From an uncultured Ruminococcus sp. (GTDB lineage: Bacteria > Bacillota > Clostridia > Oscillospirales > Acutalibacteraceae): DNA of 40,266 nt. Position 1 is the first letter of the stretch. Each line of letters opens with the position of its first letter. Shown piece after piece: positions 1 to 7,221 of the stretch. A model generated the notes under the pieces. The model saw only the letters and a program-made list of their open reading frames with translations. It made no database searches and was not told the origin of the DNA. Made by a program: the position numbers and the translations under genes. Location of the stretch: positions 1-40,266 of the forward strand of contig CADACB010000034.1 in the NCBI GenBank assembly GCA_902786345.1, read 5' to 3'.

Positions 1-135
1 GCGAATTGTCCTGTGCGGACACGCACCGCGAATTGTCCTGTGCGGACACGCACCGCGAATTGTCCTGTGCGGACACGCACCGCGAATTGTCCTGTGCGGT
101 CACGCACCGCGAATTGTCCTGTGCGGTCACGCACC
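1..135. repeat. Five tandem 27-bp hairpin repeats
   Basis: Five back-to-back 27-bp units (1-27, 28-54, 55-81, 82-108, 109-135). Each starts GCGAATTGTCC and ends with GTGCG, a 4-base loop and CGCAC. Units 1-3 have the loop GACA; units 4-5 have GTCA. The array probably continues left of the window. The same GTGCGGTCACGCAC hairpin sits at 35178-35191 at the end of a larger dispersed element. There are no unique spacers, so it is not a CRISPR. Confidence 0.93.
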
Positions 136-153
136 GGCAAAGGCACCCTGATG

Positions 154-182
154 TTGACAAAAGGAATTAAATAATTTATAAT
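154..182 (+). promoter_or_regulatory. Consensus sigma-A promoter for the Nudix operon
   Basis: TTGACA at 154-159 and TATAAT at 177-182 are separated by exactly 17 bases, a full match to the vegetative promoter consensus. It starts 19 bases after the repeat array and 57 bases before the -10-distal Nudix start codon region. Confidence 0.85.
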
Positions 183-215
183 GATATTATCATATAACTA
201 CTAACAGGTGAAAAT

Positions 216-1115
216 ATGGATATAAAAGATAAAAACGGACTTACCGAAAAGGAATTTTTAATGAATTACAGACCGGGGGATTACGAAAGGCCTTCGGTTG
301 CTGTGGATACTGTTATTTTTACTGCTGCAAATTCTGATATTGAAAATTACAGAAAGCTGCCCGAAAAAAAATTAAAAATATTGCTTGTCAAACGCGGAGG
401 ACATCCATTTTTAGGGCAGTGGGCACTCCCCGGTGGTTTTGTAAATCATGATGAAGCAACAGAGCAGGCAGCAAAACGGGAGCTTTTTGAAGAAACAGGT
501 GTAAATAATATATATCTGGAACAGCTGTATACTTTTAGTGACCCCGGCAGAGATCCAAGAATGTGGGTGATGAGCTGTGCATATATGGCATTGATAGACA
601 GTTCAAGTATAAATATATCCGCAGGTGATGATGCACAGTCTGCTGAATGGTTTGATGTCAGCCTTGAAAAAGTTTCAGATAATGCAGAGGTTATGCCTGA
701 TGGCATACTTCGTACTGAAAATTACTTATTAAGCTTATTAAAGGACAACATAGATCTTACAGCCGATCTTGTTCATACAATACGAAAATCAAGAAACGGA
801 ACTGAGGATAGCTTTAAAATCAGGTCTTCGGAAGGCATAGCGTTTGATCACGCTAAAATAATTACTTCGGCTGTTCTTCGGCTTAGAGGAAAAATATTAT
901 ATTCGGATATTGCGCTGAACCTTATGCCTGATTATTTTACACTTACAGAGCTTCAGCAGGTTTATGAGGTGATTCTGAACAAACAGCTTCTGAAAGCACC
1001 GTTCAGAAGAAAGTATGGTGTTCTTGCAGAAGAAACTGATATGCTGACAAAGGATGCAGGACACCGTCCTTCAAGATTATATAAAAAGAAATGGCTCGCA
1101 GATCAGGAGTTGTAA
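216..1115 (+). CDS. Nudix hydrolase with NrtR-like winged-helix C-terminus
   Basis: The 299-aa protein has a complete Nudix box at residues 74-96 (G-x5-E-x7-RELFEETGV), the Mg2+-binding helix that cleaves nucleoside diphosphates linked to another group. From about residue 195 on, the sequence fits the winged-helix domain of NrtR-type proteins (segments FDHAKIITSAVLRLRGK and FTLTELQQVYEVIL). Family members are either ADP-ribose pyrophosphatases or NAD-metabolism repressors that bind ADP-ribose. The Nudix box here is intact, so hydrolysis remains possible. No NAD biosynthesis gene is in the window. AGGTG lies 5 bases before the ATG. It is first in a probable operon with the two-component pair (20-base gap). 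Choosing repressor or enzyme is not possible from sequence alone. Confidence 0.88.
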   Translation: MDIKDKNGLTEKEFLMNYRPGDYERPSVAVDTVIFTAANSDIENYRKLPEKKLKILLVKRGGHPFLGQWALPGGFVNHDEATEQAAKRELFEETGVNNIYLEQLYTFSDPGRDPRMWVMSCAYMALIDSSSINISAGDDAQSAEWFDVSLEKVSDNAEVMPDGILRTENYLLSLLKDNIDLTADLVHTIRKSRNGTEDSFKIRSSEGIAFDHAKIITSAVLRLRGKILYSDIALNLMPDYFTLTELQQVYEVILNKQLLKAPFRRKYGVLAEETDMLTKDAGHRPSRLYKKKWLADQEL

Positions 1116-1135
1116 TAAAATAAACGGAGGAACTT

Positions 1136-1807
1136 ATGAGGATACTTGTTATTGAGGATGAGATAGGACTTGCAGAAGCAATTGGAGCAATATTAAAAAA
1201 GGAACGTTATTCAGTGGATATTGCCAATGACGGACAGAGTGGTCTTGAATATGCACTTACGGATGATTATGATTGTATACTGCTTGATATAATGCTGCCG
1301 AAAATGAACGGTCTTGATGTTTTGTCATATCTCAGAGTAAAGGAGATAGAAACGCCTGTAATATTGTTGACTGCAAAATCGGAAACAGAGGATAAGATCA
1401 AGGGACTTGACTGCGGAGCTGATGATTATCTGACAAAGCCTTTCTCAACAGGAGAGCTTTTAGCGAGAATACGTGCGGCTACAAGAAGAAGGGGTGCTGT
1501 TGATATTAATCCTAAATACGGCGATATTACTCTTGAGATGAAAAAGGGCGAAATAATATGCGGAAATAAGTCTATATCACTCGGAAGAAAGGAATTCCAG
1601 ATGCTTGAGCTGCTTATATCAAACTCAGGAAATATAGTGACAAAGGAACAGTTTGTAAAAAAAATATGGGGATATAATGATGAGAGTGAATATAATAATG
1701 TTGAGGTTTATGTATCATTCCTGAGAAAAAAGCTTGCTACACTTGATTCAAAAGTACAGATAAAAACAAGACGCGGAATAGGATATTGTCTGGATGGTGC
1801 AAAATGA
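1136..1807 (+). CDS. OmpR/PhoB-family response regulator
   Basis: At 223 aa this is a standard-length response regulator. The N-terminal receiver domain (about 1-118) has the acidic pair E7-D8, the phosphoacceptor D51 in LLDIMLPKMNGLDV, and LTAK and KPF motifs. The C-terminal winged-helix domain (about 128-221) includes LGRKEFQMLELL and VEVYVSFLRKKL. It is expected to bind DNA after phosphorylation by the kinase encoded next to it. GGAGG lies 4-5 bases before the start codon. The stop codon overlaps the kinase ATG (ATGA), so the two are translationally coupled. The inducing signal and target genes cannot be told from sequence. Confidence 0.95.
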   Translation: MRILVIEDEIGLAEAIGAILKKERYSVDIANDGQSGLEYALTDDYDCILLDIMLPKMNGLDVLSYLRVKEIETPVILLTAKSETEDKIKGLDCGADDYLTKPFSTGELLARIRAATRRRGAVDINPKYGDITLEMKKGEIICGNKSISLGRKEFQMLELLISNSGNIVTKEQFVKKIWGYNDESEYNNVEVYVSFLRKKLATLDSKVQIKTRRGIGYCLDGAK

Positions 1808-3009
1808 TAAAAAAACTAAGAATCAAGATAGTTATAGTCATTACCGCAATACTAACGCTGGCGGTTGTTGCAATAATGACAGCTATAAATATAGTTTCTC
1901 AAAGTAACAATCAGGGACAAATTGAAAGCAGACTGCAAAGAATAGCAGGCAACGACGGGTTTATGCCTGTTGAATATGATGATATAGATCCATACCACGA
2001 TGCACAGTCGGGATATATGGATAGCTTTTCAATACAACTGAATTATTTTTATGAAGTAAGAAAGGTCATACTCAGCCGTGATATTGTGGTTCAGCAGGAC
2101 GTTATAATAGACTATGCAAATAAGGCACTGAGATCCGGAAATAAAATAGGTGAGCTTGGAAGCTATGCATTTCTTGTTCAGTCAAAGCCATATGGAAAAA
2201 TTATTGTATTTATGGATGTCAAGCCATATCAGCAGGCAAATGAAAATTTGTTTTTTACCACACTTATAATCGGGCTTTCTGCAATCATTATTTTCTTCAT
2301 TATATCGGTAATACTTGCGAGTTGGCTTGTAAAGCCTGTAAAAATAACCTTTGATAAACAAAAGCTGTTCATATCGAACGCAAGCCACGAATTAAAAACA
2401 CCGCTTGCAGTTATAAGTGCAAATACAGATGTGCTTGAGGCTGAAATAGGGGACAATAAGTGGCTTGGATACATACGTTCGGAATCTGAAAGAATGAGTG
2501 AGCTTGTAAATGAACTTTTGTGTCTTGCAAGGCTTGATGACAAAAGCGGACATAAGCTTAATATGACAGAGCTTGATCTGACAAATCTGGTTCTTCAAAC
2601 TGCACTTCCGTTTGAGAGCACTGTGTTTGAGATGGGCAAGAGGCTTAATGTAGAGGCACAGCCGGGAGTAACAGCAAAATGCGATGAAAGCTCTATAAAG
2701 CACGTTCTTACCATACTCATAGATAATGCAGTTAAATATTCAGATGATAACGGTGAAATATCTGTAAAGCTTTATACACGTTCAAATAAAAAAATAATTG
2801 AAGTATATAATACCGGTGAGGGAGTACCAAAGGATAAGCTTAATAAGATATTTGAGCGGTTTTACAGACAGGATGAAGTACGAAACAGTAAAAGCGGCGG
2901 ATATGGGCTTGGACTTGCAATAGCAAAGTCAAGTGTTGAAGCCCACGGGGGAAAAATTTTTGCCGACAGTGAATCAGGCAGTTGGATAAGATTCACTGTT
3001 ATATTATAA
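1804..3009 (+). CDS. Membrane sensor histidine kinase
   Basis: The 401-aa kinase partners the upstream regulator. I place the start at the ATG of the ATGA overlap (1804); an in-frame ATG at 1786 lies inside the regulator gene and lacks an obvious ribosome site. Order: a transmembrane helix near residues 8-28, an extracytoplasmic segment of about 115 residues, a second helix near 150-175, then the H-box SHELKTPL with the phospho-accepting H195, an N-box (LTILIDNAVKYS), a G1 box (GEGVPKDKL), FERFYRQD and GGYGLGLAIAK. The linker after helix 2 is short, so a full HAMP domain is doubtful. The sensor segment has no domain I recognise. Confidence 0.94.
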   Translation: MIKKLRIKIVIVITAILTLAVVAIMTAINIVSQSNNQGQIESRLQRIAGNDGFMPVEYDDIDPYHDAQSGYMDSFSIQLNYFYEVRKVILSRDIVVQQDVIIDYANKALRSGNKIGELGSYAFLVQSKPYGKIIVFMDVKPYQQANENLFFTTLIIGLSAIIIFFIISVILASWLVKPVKITFDKQKLFISNASHELKTPLAVISANTDVLEAEIGDNKWLGYIRSESERMSELVNELLCLARLDDKSGHKLNMTELDLTNLVLQTALPFESTVFEMGKRLNVEAQPGVTAKCDESSIKHVLTILIDNAVKYSDDNGEISVKLYTRSNKKIIEVYNTGEGVPKDKLNKIFERFYRQDEVRNSKSGGYGLGLAIAKSSVEAHGGKIFADSESGSWIRFTVIL

Positions 3010-3054
3010 TTAAAACAAGCATAGCTTTTGTATTGTAAGCTATGCTTGTTTTAA
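3010..3054. terminator. Bidirectional intrinsic terminator
   Basis: A perfect 18-bp stem (3010-3027 with 3037-3054) encloses a 9-base loop. It has AAAA/TTTT at both bases of the stem and lies between the converging kinase and Ca2+ ATPase genes, so it can end transcription on both strands. Confidence 0.9.
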
Positions 3055-3055
3055 T

Positions 3056-5761
3056 TTATTGTTTTTTAATTTTTTTGACTATAAATTTTCTCAGAAGATC
3101 AACGGGAATAATTGTAGCCGAAGCAGCTGTAATGAATAACCATTCGCTGATATTAAGACCATAGCAGTTAAAAATTTCACCGCCAAAATATGTTAATGTT
3201 ACTTGAACAAGAATGACCATTCCCATTATTATAAAATATTTTTTATTTTCTCTTATGTGCTCAAGCAGATTCAGCTTTTCGGTACGAACATTAAGTGAAT
3301 TGAAAACAGAAATAAAAATAAAGAATCCGAAATAAGCAGTCATAAGGTATGGGTAATATAAAAGAGAATTTTTTTCTGTATGATTATTCCTGATAAAGCT
3401 CCATACAGGACTTTCGGTAAAATATTGAGAAACAAGAATTATAAAGCTCAGAGTAAAAATCCATATCGTACTTACTGTCAGCTGGCATCTCATATATTTG
3501 CTGATAATATTTTCATTTCTTTGTTTTGGTTTTTCCTTCATATATCTGTCAAGTGCGGGTTCACCTCCGAATGCAATAGCGGCAAGTGTATCCATTACAA
3601 GATTTACCCACAAAATCTGAGTGATAGTTAGTGGGTTGGCAAGATGAAGAAGAGGCATAACAAATGATATTAATACAGCCGAAAGATTTATGGCAAGCTG
3701 GAAAGAAATAAACTTTCTGATATTGTTAAAAATTGTTCTGCCATAAAGTATTGATTTGGATATAGAATTGAAGTTATCATCAAGAATAACAATATCGCTT
3801 GCTTCTTTTGCAACCTCAGTTCCTCCGCCCATCGAAAAACCTACATCAGCTTTTTTCAGTGCAGGTGAATCGTTAACTCCATCTCCTGTCATTCCTACAA
3901 CTAAATCCAGCTCCTGAGAAAGACGTACAAGACGTGTCTTGTCTGTTGGAAGAGCACGTGCGATTACCCTTATTTTAGGGAGCATTTTCTTTACTTTATT
4001 ATCTGACATTGCACTTAGCTGACTTGAGGTCAGGACAATATCATCCTCTGATGAAAGTAAACTTGCATCCTTTGCTATGGCAACAGCGGTTTCTTTTCGA
4101 TCACCTGTTATCATAACAACCTGAACTCCTGCATCCCTTACGCGTTTAATTGCACTGACTGTTTCAGGACGAATTTCATCACGTATTCCGATTATTCCTA
4201 TAAGTGTCCATTCACCTTCCGGAAGAGTACCTTCAATGATTTCTTCATCTGCTTCTGCAACAGCAAGTACCCTGATAGCTTTTTCAGCCAGATTATCTAT
4301 CTTTTTATTCAGTATATATTGATCAAAAACAGCTTTGTTTCCGTTTTCATCGTAATAATATTTGCAGTTTGGTATCAGTTTTTCCGGAGCTCCTTTGATA
4401 AGTGTGATCTTCTTTTCGCCTAAAACAGTTGTTGCACTGTATTTATTTGATGAATTGAAGGGAACTGTATAAACTGATTTAAGCTCAGGTAATTCATCTT
4501 TTTCTTTCGAGACAAACGAGAGAACTGCTCTTTCGGTAGGATTTCCGCCTATTATTTTTATGCTGCCGCTGTTTTCTGAAATTATGGCATCGGTATTGTA
4601 TTTAAGTGCAGTTACTAGATGTTTTTTGATTTTACCTTTTATCTGATCACAGCATTTGTATTCATTGCCTTTGCCGTCAAGAAACATTACTGCTTCAAGC
4701 TGCCCTTTTGTAATAGTGCCTGTTTTATCACTGAAAAGAATATTAAGGCTTCCTGCTGTTTCAATTCCGTTTACCTTGCGAACGAGAATATTGTCGTTTA
4801 GCATTTTTTTCATATTCATTGATGAAACTATCGCTATCATAAGCGGAAGTCCTTCCGGAACAGCCATAACTATTATTATTACGGCAAACATTACCGCTTG
4901 AACAATGTCGGTAAACAGGTTTATCCATAGATCATTACTTGAAAAATAAGCGGCTGCACCGCCTGCTGCAAAGAAAATTGATTGTATGAGATATACAACG
5001 GCAATTGCAATACCTCCGATATATCCAAAGCGGCTTATTGCTTTAGCAAGTCGGGAGAGCCTGAGTTTAAGAGGCGAATCTCTTTCGTCATCAAGCTGAA
5101 GTTCCATGGCTATCTGACCGTACACAGACCCATCGCCGACTGTAGATACTCTCATAACAGCATTTCCGTTACATACCACAGATCCTCTGAAAACGCTGTG
5201 TTCGTCGAGAAAATCAGAAGACTCCTGTTTAAAAGTGTAATCATCCGGAGCGGCTGTTTTTTCAGCCTCCTTACTTTCACCGTTCAGAACAGACTGGTCT
5301 ACATTTATACTGCCGTCAATAATGTAACCGTCTGCCGGAATTTTGTCTCCGCTTTGCAAAAGCACGCAGTCTCCTTTTACAATGTCATTGATTGATATTT
5401 CATTTATTTCACCATTACGGTAGGTTTTACATTTTATAAGAGAAGCTTCGGCCTGCAATTTACGAAATGCGGTTTCATTTTTATATTCTGAGACTGTTGA
5501 AACGACTGTTGCAATAATTACGGCAGCAGCAATTCCGACAGTCTCATACCATTCTGTATCTCCCATACCAAATGAATAGTGTAGAATTACAAATACAACA
5601 TTCAGAAGCAGTGCAACGCACAGTATTCTTATCATAGGATCTCCGAAATTTTCCATCAGCTTGTGCATAAATGTCTGACGTTTTTGTTCTGTAATACTGT
5701 TATCACCGTATTTTTCTTTTGATCTCAAAACCTGGTCGTCATTAAGTCCGAAGTGTTTCAT
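3056..5761 (-). CDS. Calcium-type P-type ATPase (P2, PMCA-like)
   Basis: The 901-aa protein is a full-length P2-type cation pump, predicted to export Ca2+ from the cytoplasm using ATP. It has an N-terminal cation-ATPase domain, the actuator motif NGES, PEGLP in helix M4, the phosphorylation motif SDKTGT, KGAPE in the nucleotide domain, MITGD, TGDGVNDSPALKKADVG in the hinge, and M6 with NLVMDT. The M6 motif resembles plasma-membrane Ca2+ ATPases more than the SERCA NLVTDG form. The ion is inferred from the family. GGAGG precedes the ATG and a strong promoter lies upstream. It is monocistronic: the other side is the bidirectional terminator. Confidence 0.93.
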   Translation of the reverse strand: MKHFGLNDDQVLRSKEKYGDNSITEQKRQTFMHKLMENFGDPMIRILCVALLLNVVFVILHYSFGMGDTEWYETVGIAAAVIIATVVSTVSEYKNETAFRKLQAEASLIKCKTYRNGEINEISINDIVKGDCVLLQSGDKIPADGYIIDGSINVDQSVLNGESKEAEKTAAPDDYTFKQESSDFLDEHSVFRGSVVCNGNAVMRVSTVGDGSVYGQIAMELQLDDERDSPLKLRLSRLAKAISRFGYIGGIAIAVVYLIQSIFFAAGGAAAYFSSNDLWINLFTDIVQAVMFAVIIIVMAVPEGLPLMIAIVSSMNMKKMLNDNILVRKVNGIETAGSLNILFSDKTGTITKGQLEAVMFLDGKGNEYKCCDQIKGKIKKHLVTALKYNTDAIISENSGSIKIIGGNPTERAVLSFVSKEKDELPELKSVYTVPFNSSNKYSATTVLGEKKITLIKGAPEKLIPNCKYYYDENGNKAVFDQYILNKKIDNLAEKAIRVLAVAEADEEIIEGTLPEGEWTLIGIIGIRDEIRPETVSAIKRVRDAGVQVVMITGDRKETAVAIAKDASLLSSEDDIVLTSSQLSAMSDNKVKKMLPKIRVIARALPTDKTRLVRLSQELDLVVGMTGDGVNDSPALKKADVGFSMGGGTEVAKEASDIVILDDNFNSISKSILYGRTIFNNIRKFISFQLAINLSAVLISFVMPLLHLANPLTITQILWVNLVMDTLAAIAFGGEPALDRYMKEKPKQRNENIISKYMRCQLTVSTIWIFTLSFIILVSQYFTESPVWSFIRNNHTEKNSLLYYPYLMTAYFGFFIFISVFNSLNVRTEKLNLLEHIRENKKYFIIMGMVILVQVTLTYFGGEIFNCYGLNISEWLFITAASATIIPVDLLRKFIVKKIKKQ

Positions 5762-5797
5762 TTACGTTCCTCCAATTCTTTAATTAATATATGATAT

Positions 5798-5826
5798 ATT
5801 TTACAGCCACATATCAGGACTGTCAA
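5798..5826 (-). promoter_or_regulatory. Promoter of the Ca2+ ATPase gene
   Basis: Read on the minus strand: TTGACA (5826-5821), 17 bases, TAAAAT (5803-5798). The -10 box is about 36 bases upstream of the ATPase start codon. Confidence 0.8.
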
Positions 5827-5887
5827 TTGATACAGTGGACACTTATACATAATTAAAGTAGTTTTTTTTCTATTTTTTATATAGAAA

Positions 5888-5910
5888 AGAGCAGCCTTAA
5901 CAGCTGCTCT
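5888..5910 (-). terminator. Terminator of the XRE regulator gene
   Basis: An 8-bp perfect stem AGAGCAGC/GCTGCTCT with a 7-base loop lies about 40 bases past the regulator stop. On the minus strand it is followed by a short interrupted T-run. Strength is moderate. Confidence 0.6.
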
Positions 5911-5951
5911 GAAATTATAAGGATATGTAATTTTTCAGGATATATCAGTGA

Positions 5952-6356
5952 TTAATTTTTTGCTGCATCGGTTTCATTAACGAGCTTTTTAGCGAGTGTA
6001 ATAACCTCTTTTCTCTGTTTTGGAGTGAGATTACGGACTACAAAAAGAAGTTCAACTTCATATTTTGTTGTTGCGTGTGTACGATATTTCTGGTTGTCTT
6101 CGTCTGTGGGACCGCCGGAATGAATATCAGCAACAGCTTCTTCAAGCTCATCCTCAATACCATCAAGAAGTTGAGTGTAGTTAATGTTGAAAACCTTAGC
6201 AATTTTGATGAGTGTACCTATATCAGGTTTTGTTTTACCTGTTTCATAGTAGGTATATGTGGAGCGCTCTATTTTCAGGCGATCCGCAACCTGCTGCTGA
6301 GTGAGGCCGCACTCATGTCTGTAGTATTTCAGCCAATAGGAAATCATACTGTACAT
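5952..6356 (-). CDS. Small XRE-family HTH regulator
   Basis: A 134-aa protein with a Cro/CI-type helix-turn-helix at about residues 9-63 (GLTQQQVADRL ... ERSTYTYYETG ... KPDIGTLIKIAKVF). The rest is an acidic linker and a C-terminal helix (LTPKQRKEVITLAKKLV) that could mediate dimerisation. The longest open frame starts at 6407, but that ATG lies upstream of the transcription start expected from the promoter at 6399-6427. The ATG at 6356 has AGGGGGT seven bases before it, so I use that. It is a single-gene unit with its own terminator. Targets are unknown; its own promoter is a plausible one. Confidence 0.87.
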   Translation of the reverse strand: MYSMISYWLKYYRHECGLTQQQVADRLKIERSTYTYYETGKTKPDIGTLIKIAKVFNINYTQLLDGIEDELEEAVADIHSGGPTDEDNQKYRTHATTKYEVELLFVVRNLTPKQRKEVITLAKKLVNETDAAKN

Positions 6357-6398
6357 TTTAATTACCCCCTGTAATTTAGTTATAATATCCTTGAGTTG

Positions 6399-6427
6399 AT
6401 TATACACTATTTACTCTAATTTGTCAC
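6399..6427 (-). promoter_or_regulatory. Promoter of the XRE regulator gene
   Basis: On the minus strand: GTGACA (6427-6422), 17 bases, TATAAT (6404-6399). The -35 TGTCAC block (plus-strand reading) recurs as a direct repeat at about 6442-6447, on the far side of a T/A-rich tract, which could be an autoregulatory operator. Confidence 0.65.
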
Positions 6428-6627
6428 TATTTTTTTTTAAAATGTCACAGAATGTTCATAAATAATTATAGAATAATAACCATATTGTAATAATTTTATA
6501 AAATAATCGTAGAATTTTGTTATTTTTACAAGAGCAAACAGAATACAATCAAAGAATAAATATTGGTTTTTTTATATTATTGATACATATTTAAAATCAG
6601 CAGCAATGAATCTGTGCATAAATATAA

Positions 6628-6972
6628 TTAGCTGCAGTAATCCTCAAGCAGCCTGTTAAGTGTTTTTTTATCGTCAACGCGAATACCATTTTTCAAAAGA
6701 TCACGGTCTGCATAGGGCAGATCGCTGATATAAACCTCACTCATATATACAGGCAGTTTTGTATCATTTTCAAAAACAGATAAACGTTTGTTATATTCCT
6801 TGATGATATAATATTTTTCGTTTTCTGAAGCTGATATTTCAGTTATTGTTGTTGAAGTTTTATCTGAAATATCGTTAGGAGTTCCTGCTTTTATTTTTTT
6901 GGAATCGGCGGCAGCAGTTACTATTATGCATATAAATAAAATTGTTCCTGTTATGATCAACAGCCTTTTCAT
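6628..6972 (-). CDS. Small exported protein with BofC C-terminal-like domain
   Basis: A 114-aa protein with an N-terminal hydrophobic helix (about residues 4-22) that is a signal peptide or membrane anchor. A Ser/Thr-rich linker follows, then a C-terminal segment of about 60 residues (YYIIKEYNKRLSVFEND ... ISDLPYADRDLLKNGI ... LNRLLEDYCS). From memory this fits the BofC_C family; in Bacillus subtilis BofC restrains the SpoIVB checkpoint protease during sporulation. The N-terminal BofC domain is absent, so the same role is not implied. GAGGTGATC precedes the ATG. No clear promoter or terminator was found; the flanks are very AT-rich. Confidence 0.7.
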   Translation of the reverse strand: MKRLLIITGTILFICIIVTAAADSKKIKAGTPNDISDKTSTTITEISASENEKYYIIKEYNKRLSVFENDTKLPVYMSEVYISDLPYADRDLLKNGIRVDDKKTLNRLLEDYCS

Positions 6973-7109
6973 TATCTGATCACCTCATATATATTTTCGG
7001 AAAAATATACGTAATTATTCGTAATAATTTGATTTTTTTTCAGCAAAATATAGATATTGGAATGCAATTTTTATTTTAAAAAAAAAGTTATTCCATTTTG
7101 ATAATTTTA

Positions 7110-7118
7110 TGGTATAAT
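7110..7118 (+). promoter_or_regulatory. Extended -10 promoter of the PBP gene
   Basis: TGG followed by TATAAT (7113-7118) is an extended -10 element. No good -35 box is seen 17 bases upstream. The inferred leader is about 100 bases. Confidence 0.55.
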
Positions 7119-7221
7119 GAATGAGGGAAATTGTATATCTATATTATATAATTGATAAATATTAAAAAATCTCATAATTATAATGTTTTATTGTTTGTTC
7201 AGACAGGAGGTCGTTTGCTGT

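Noticed and set aside
1-135. CRISPR-like array
   Set aside because: Units are contiguous with no unique spacers, and the hairpin is found alone elsewhere. No cas gene is present.
6357-6407. Upstream start for the XRE gene
   Set aside because: The -10 box lies at 6399-6404 on the minus strand, so an ATG at 6407 would be upstream of the transcript start; ATG 6356 has the ribosome site.
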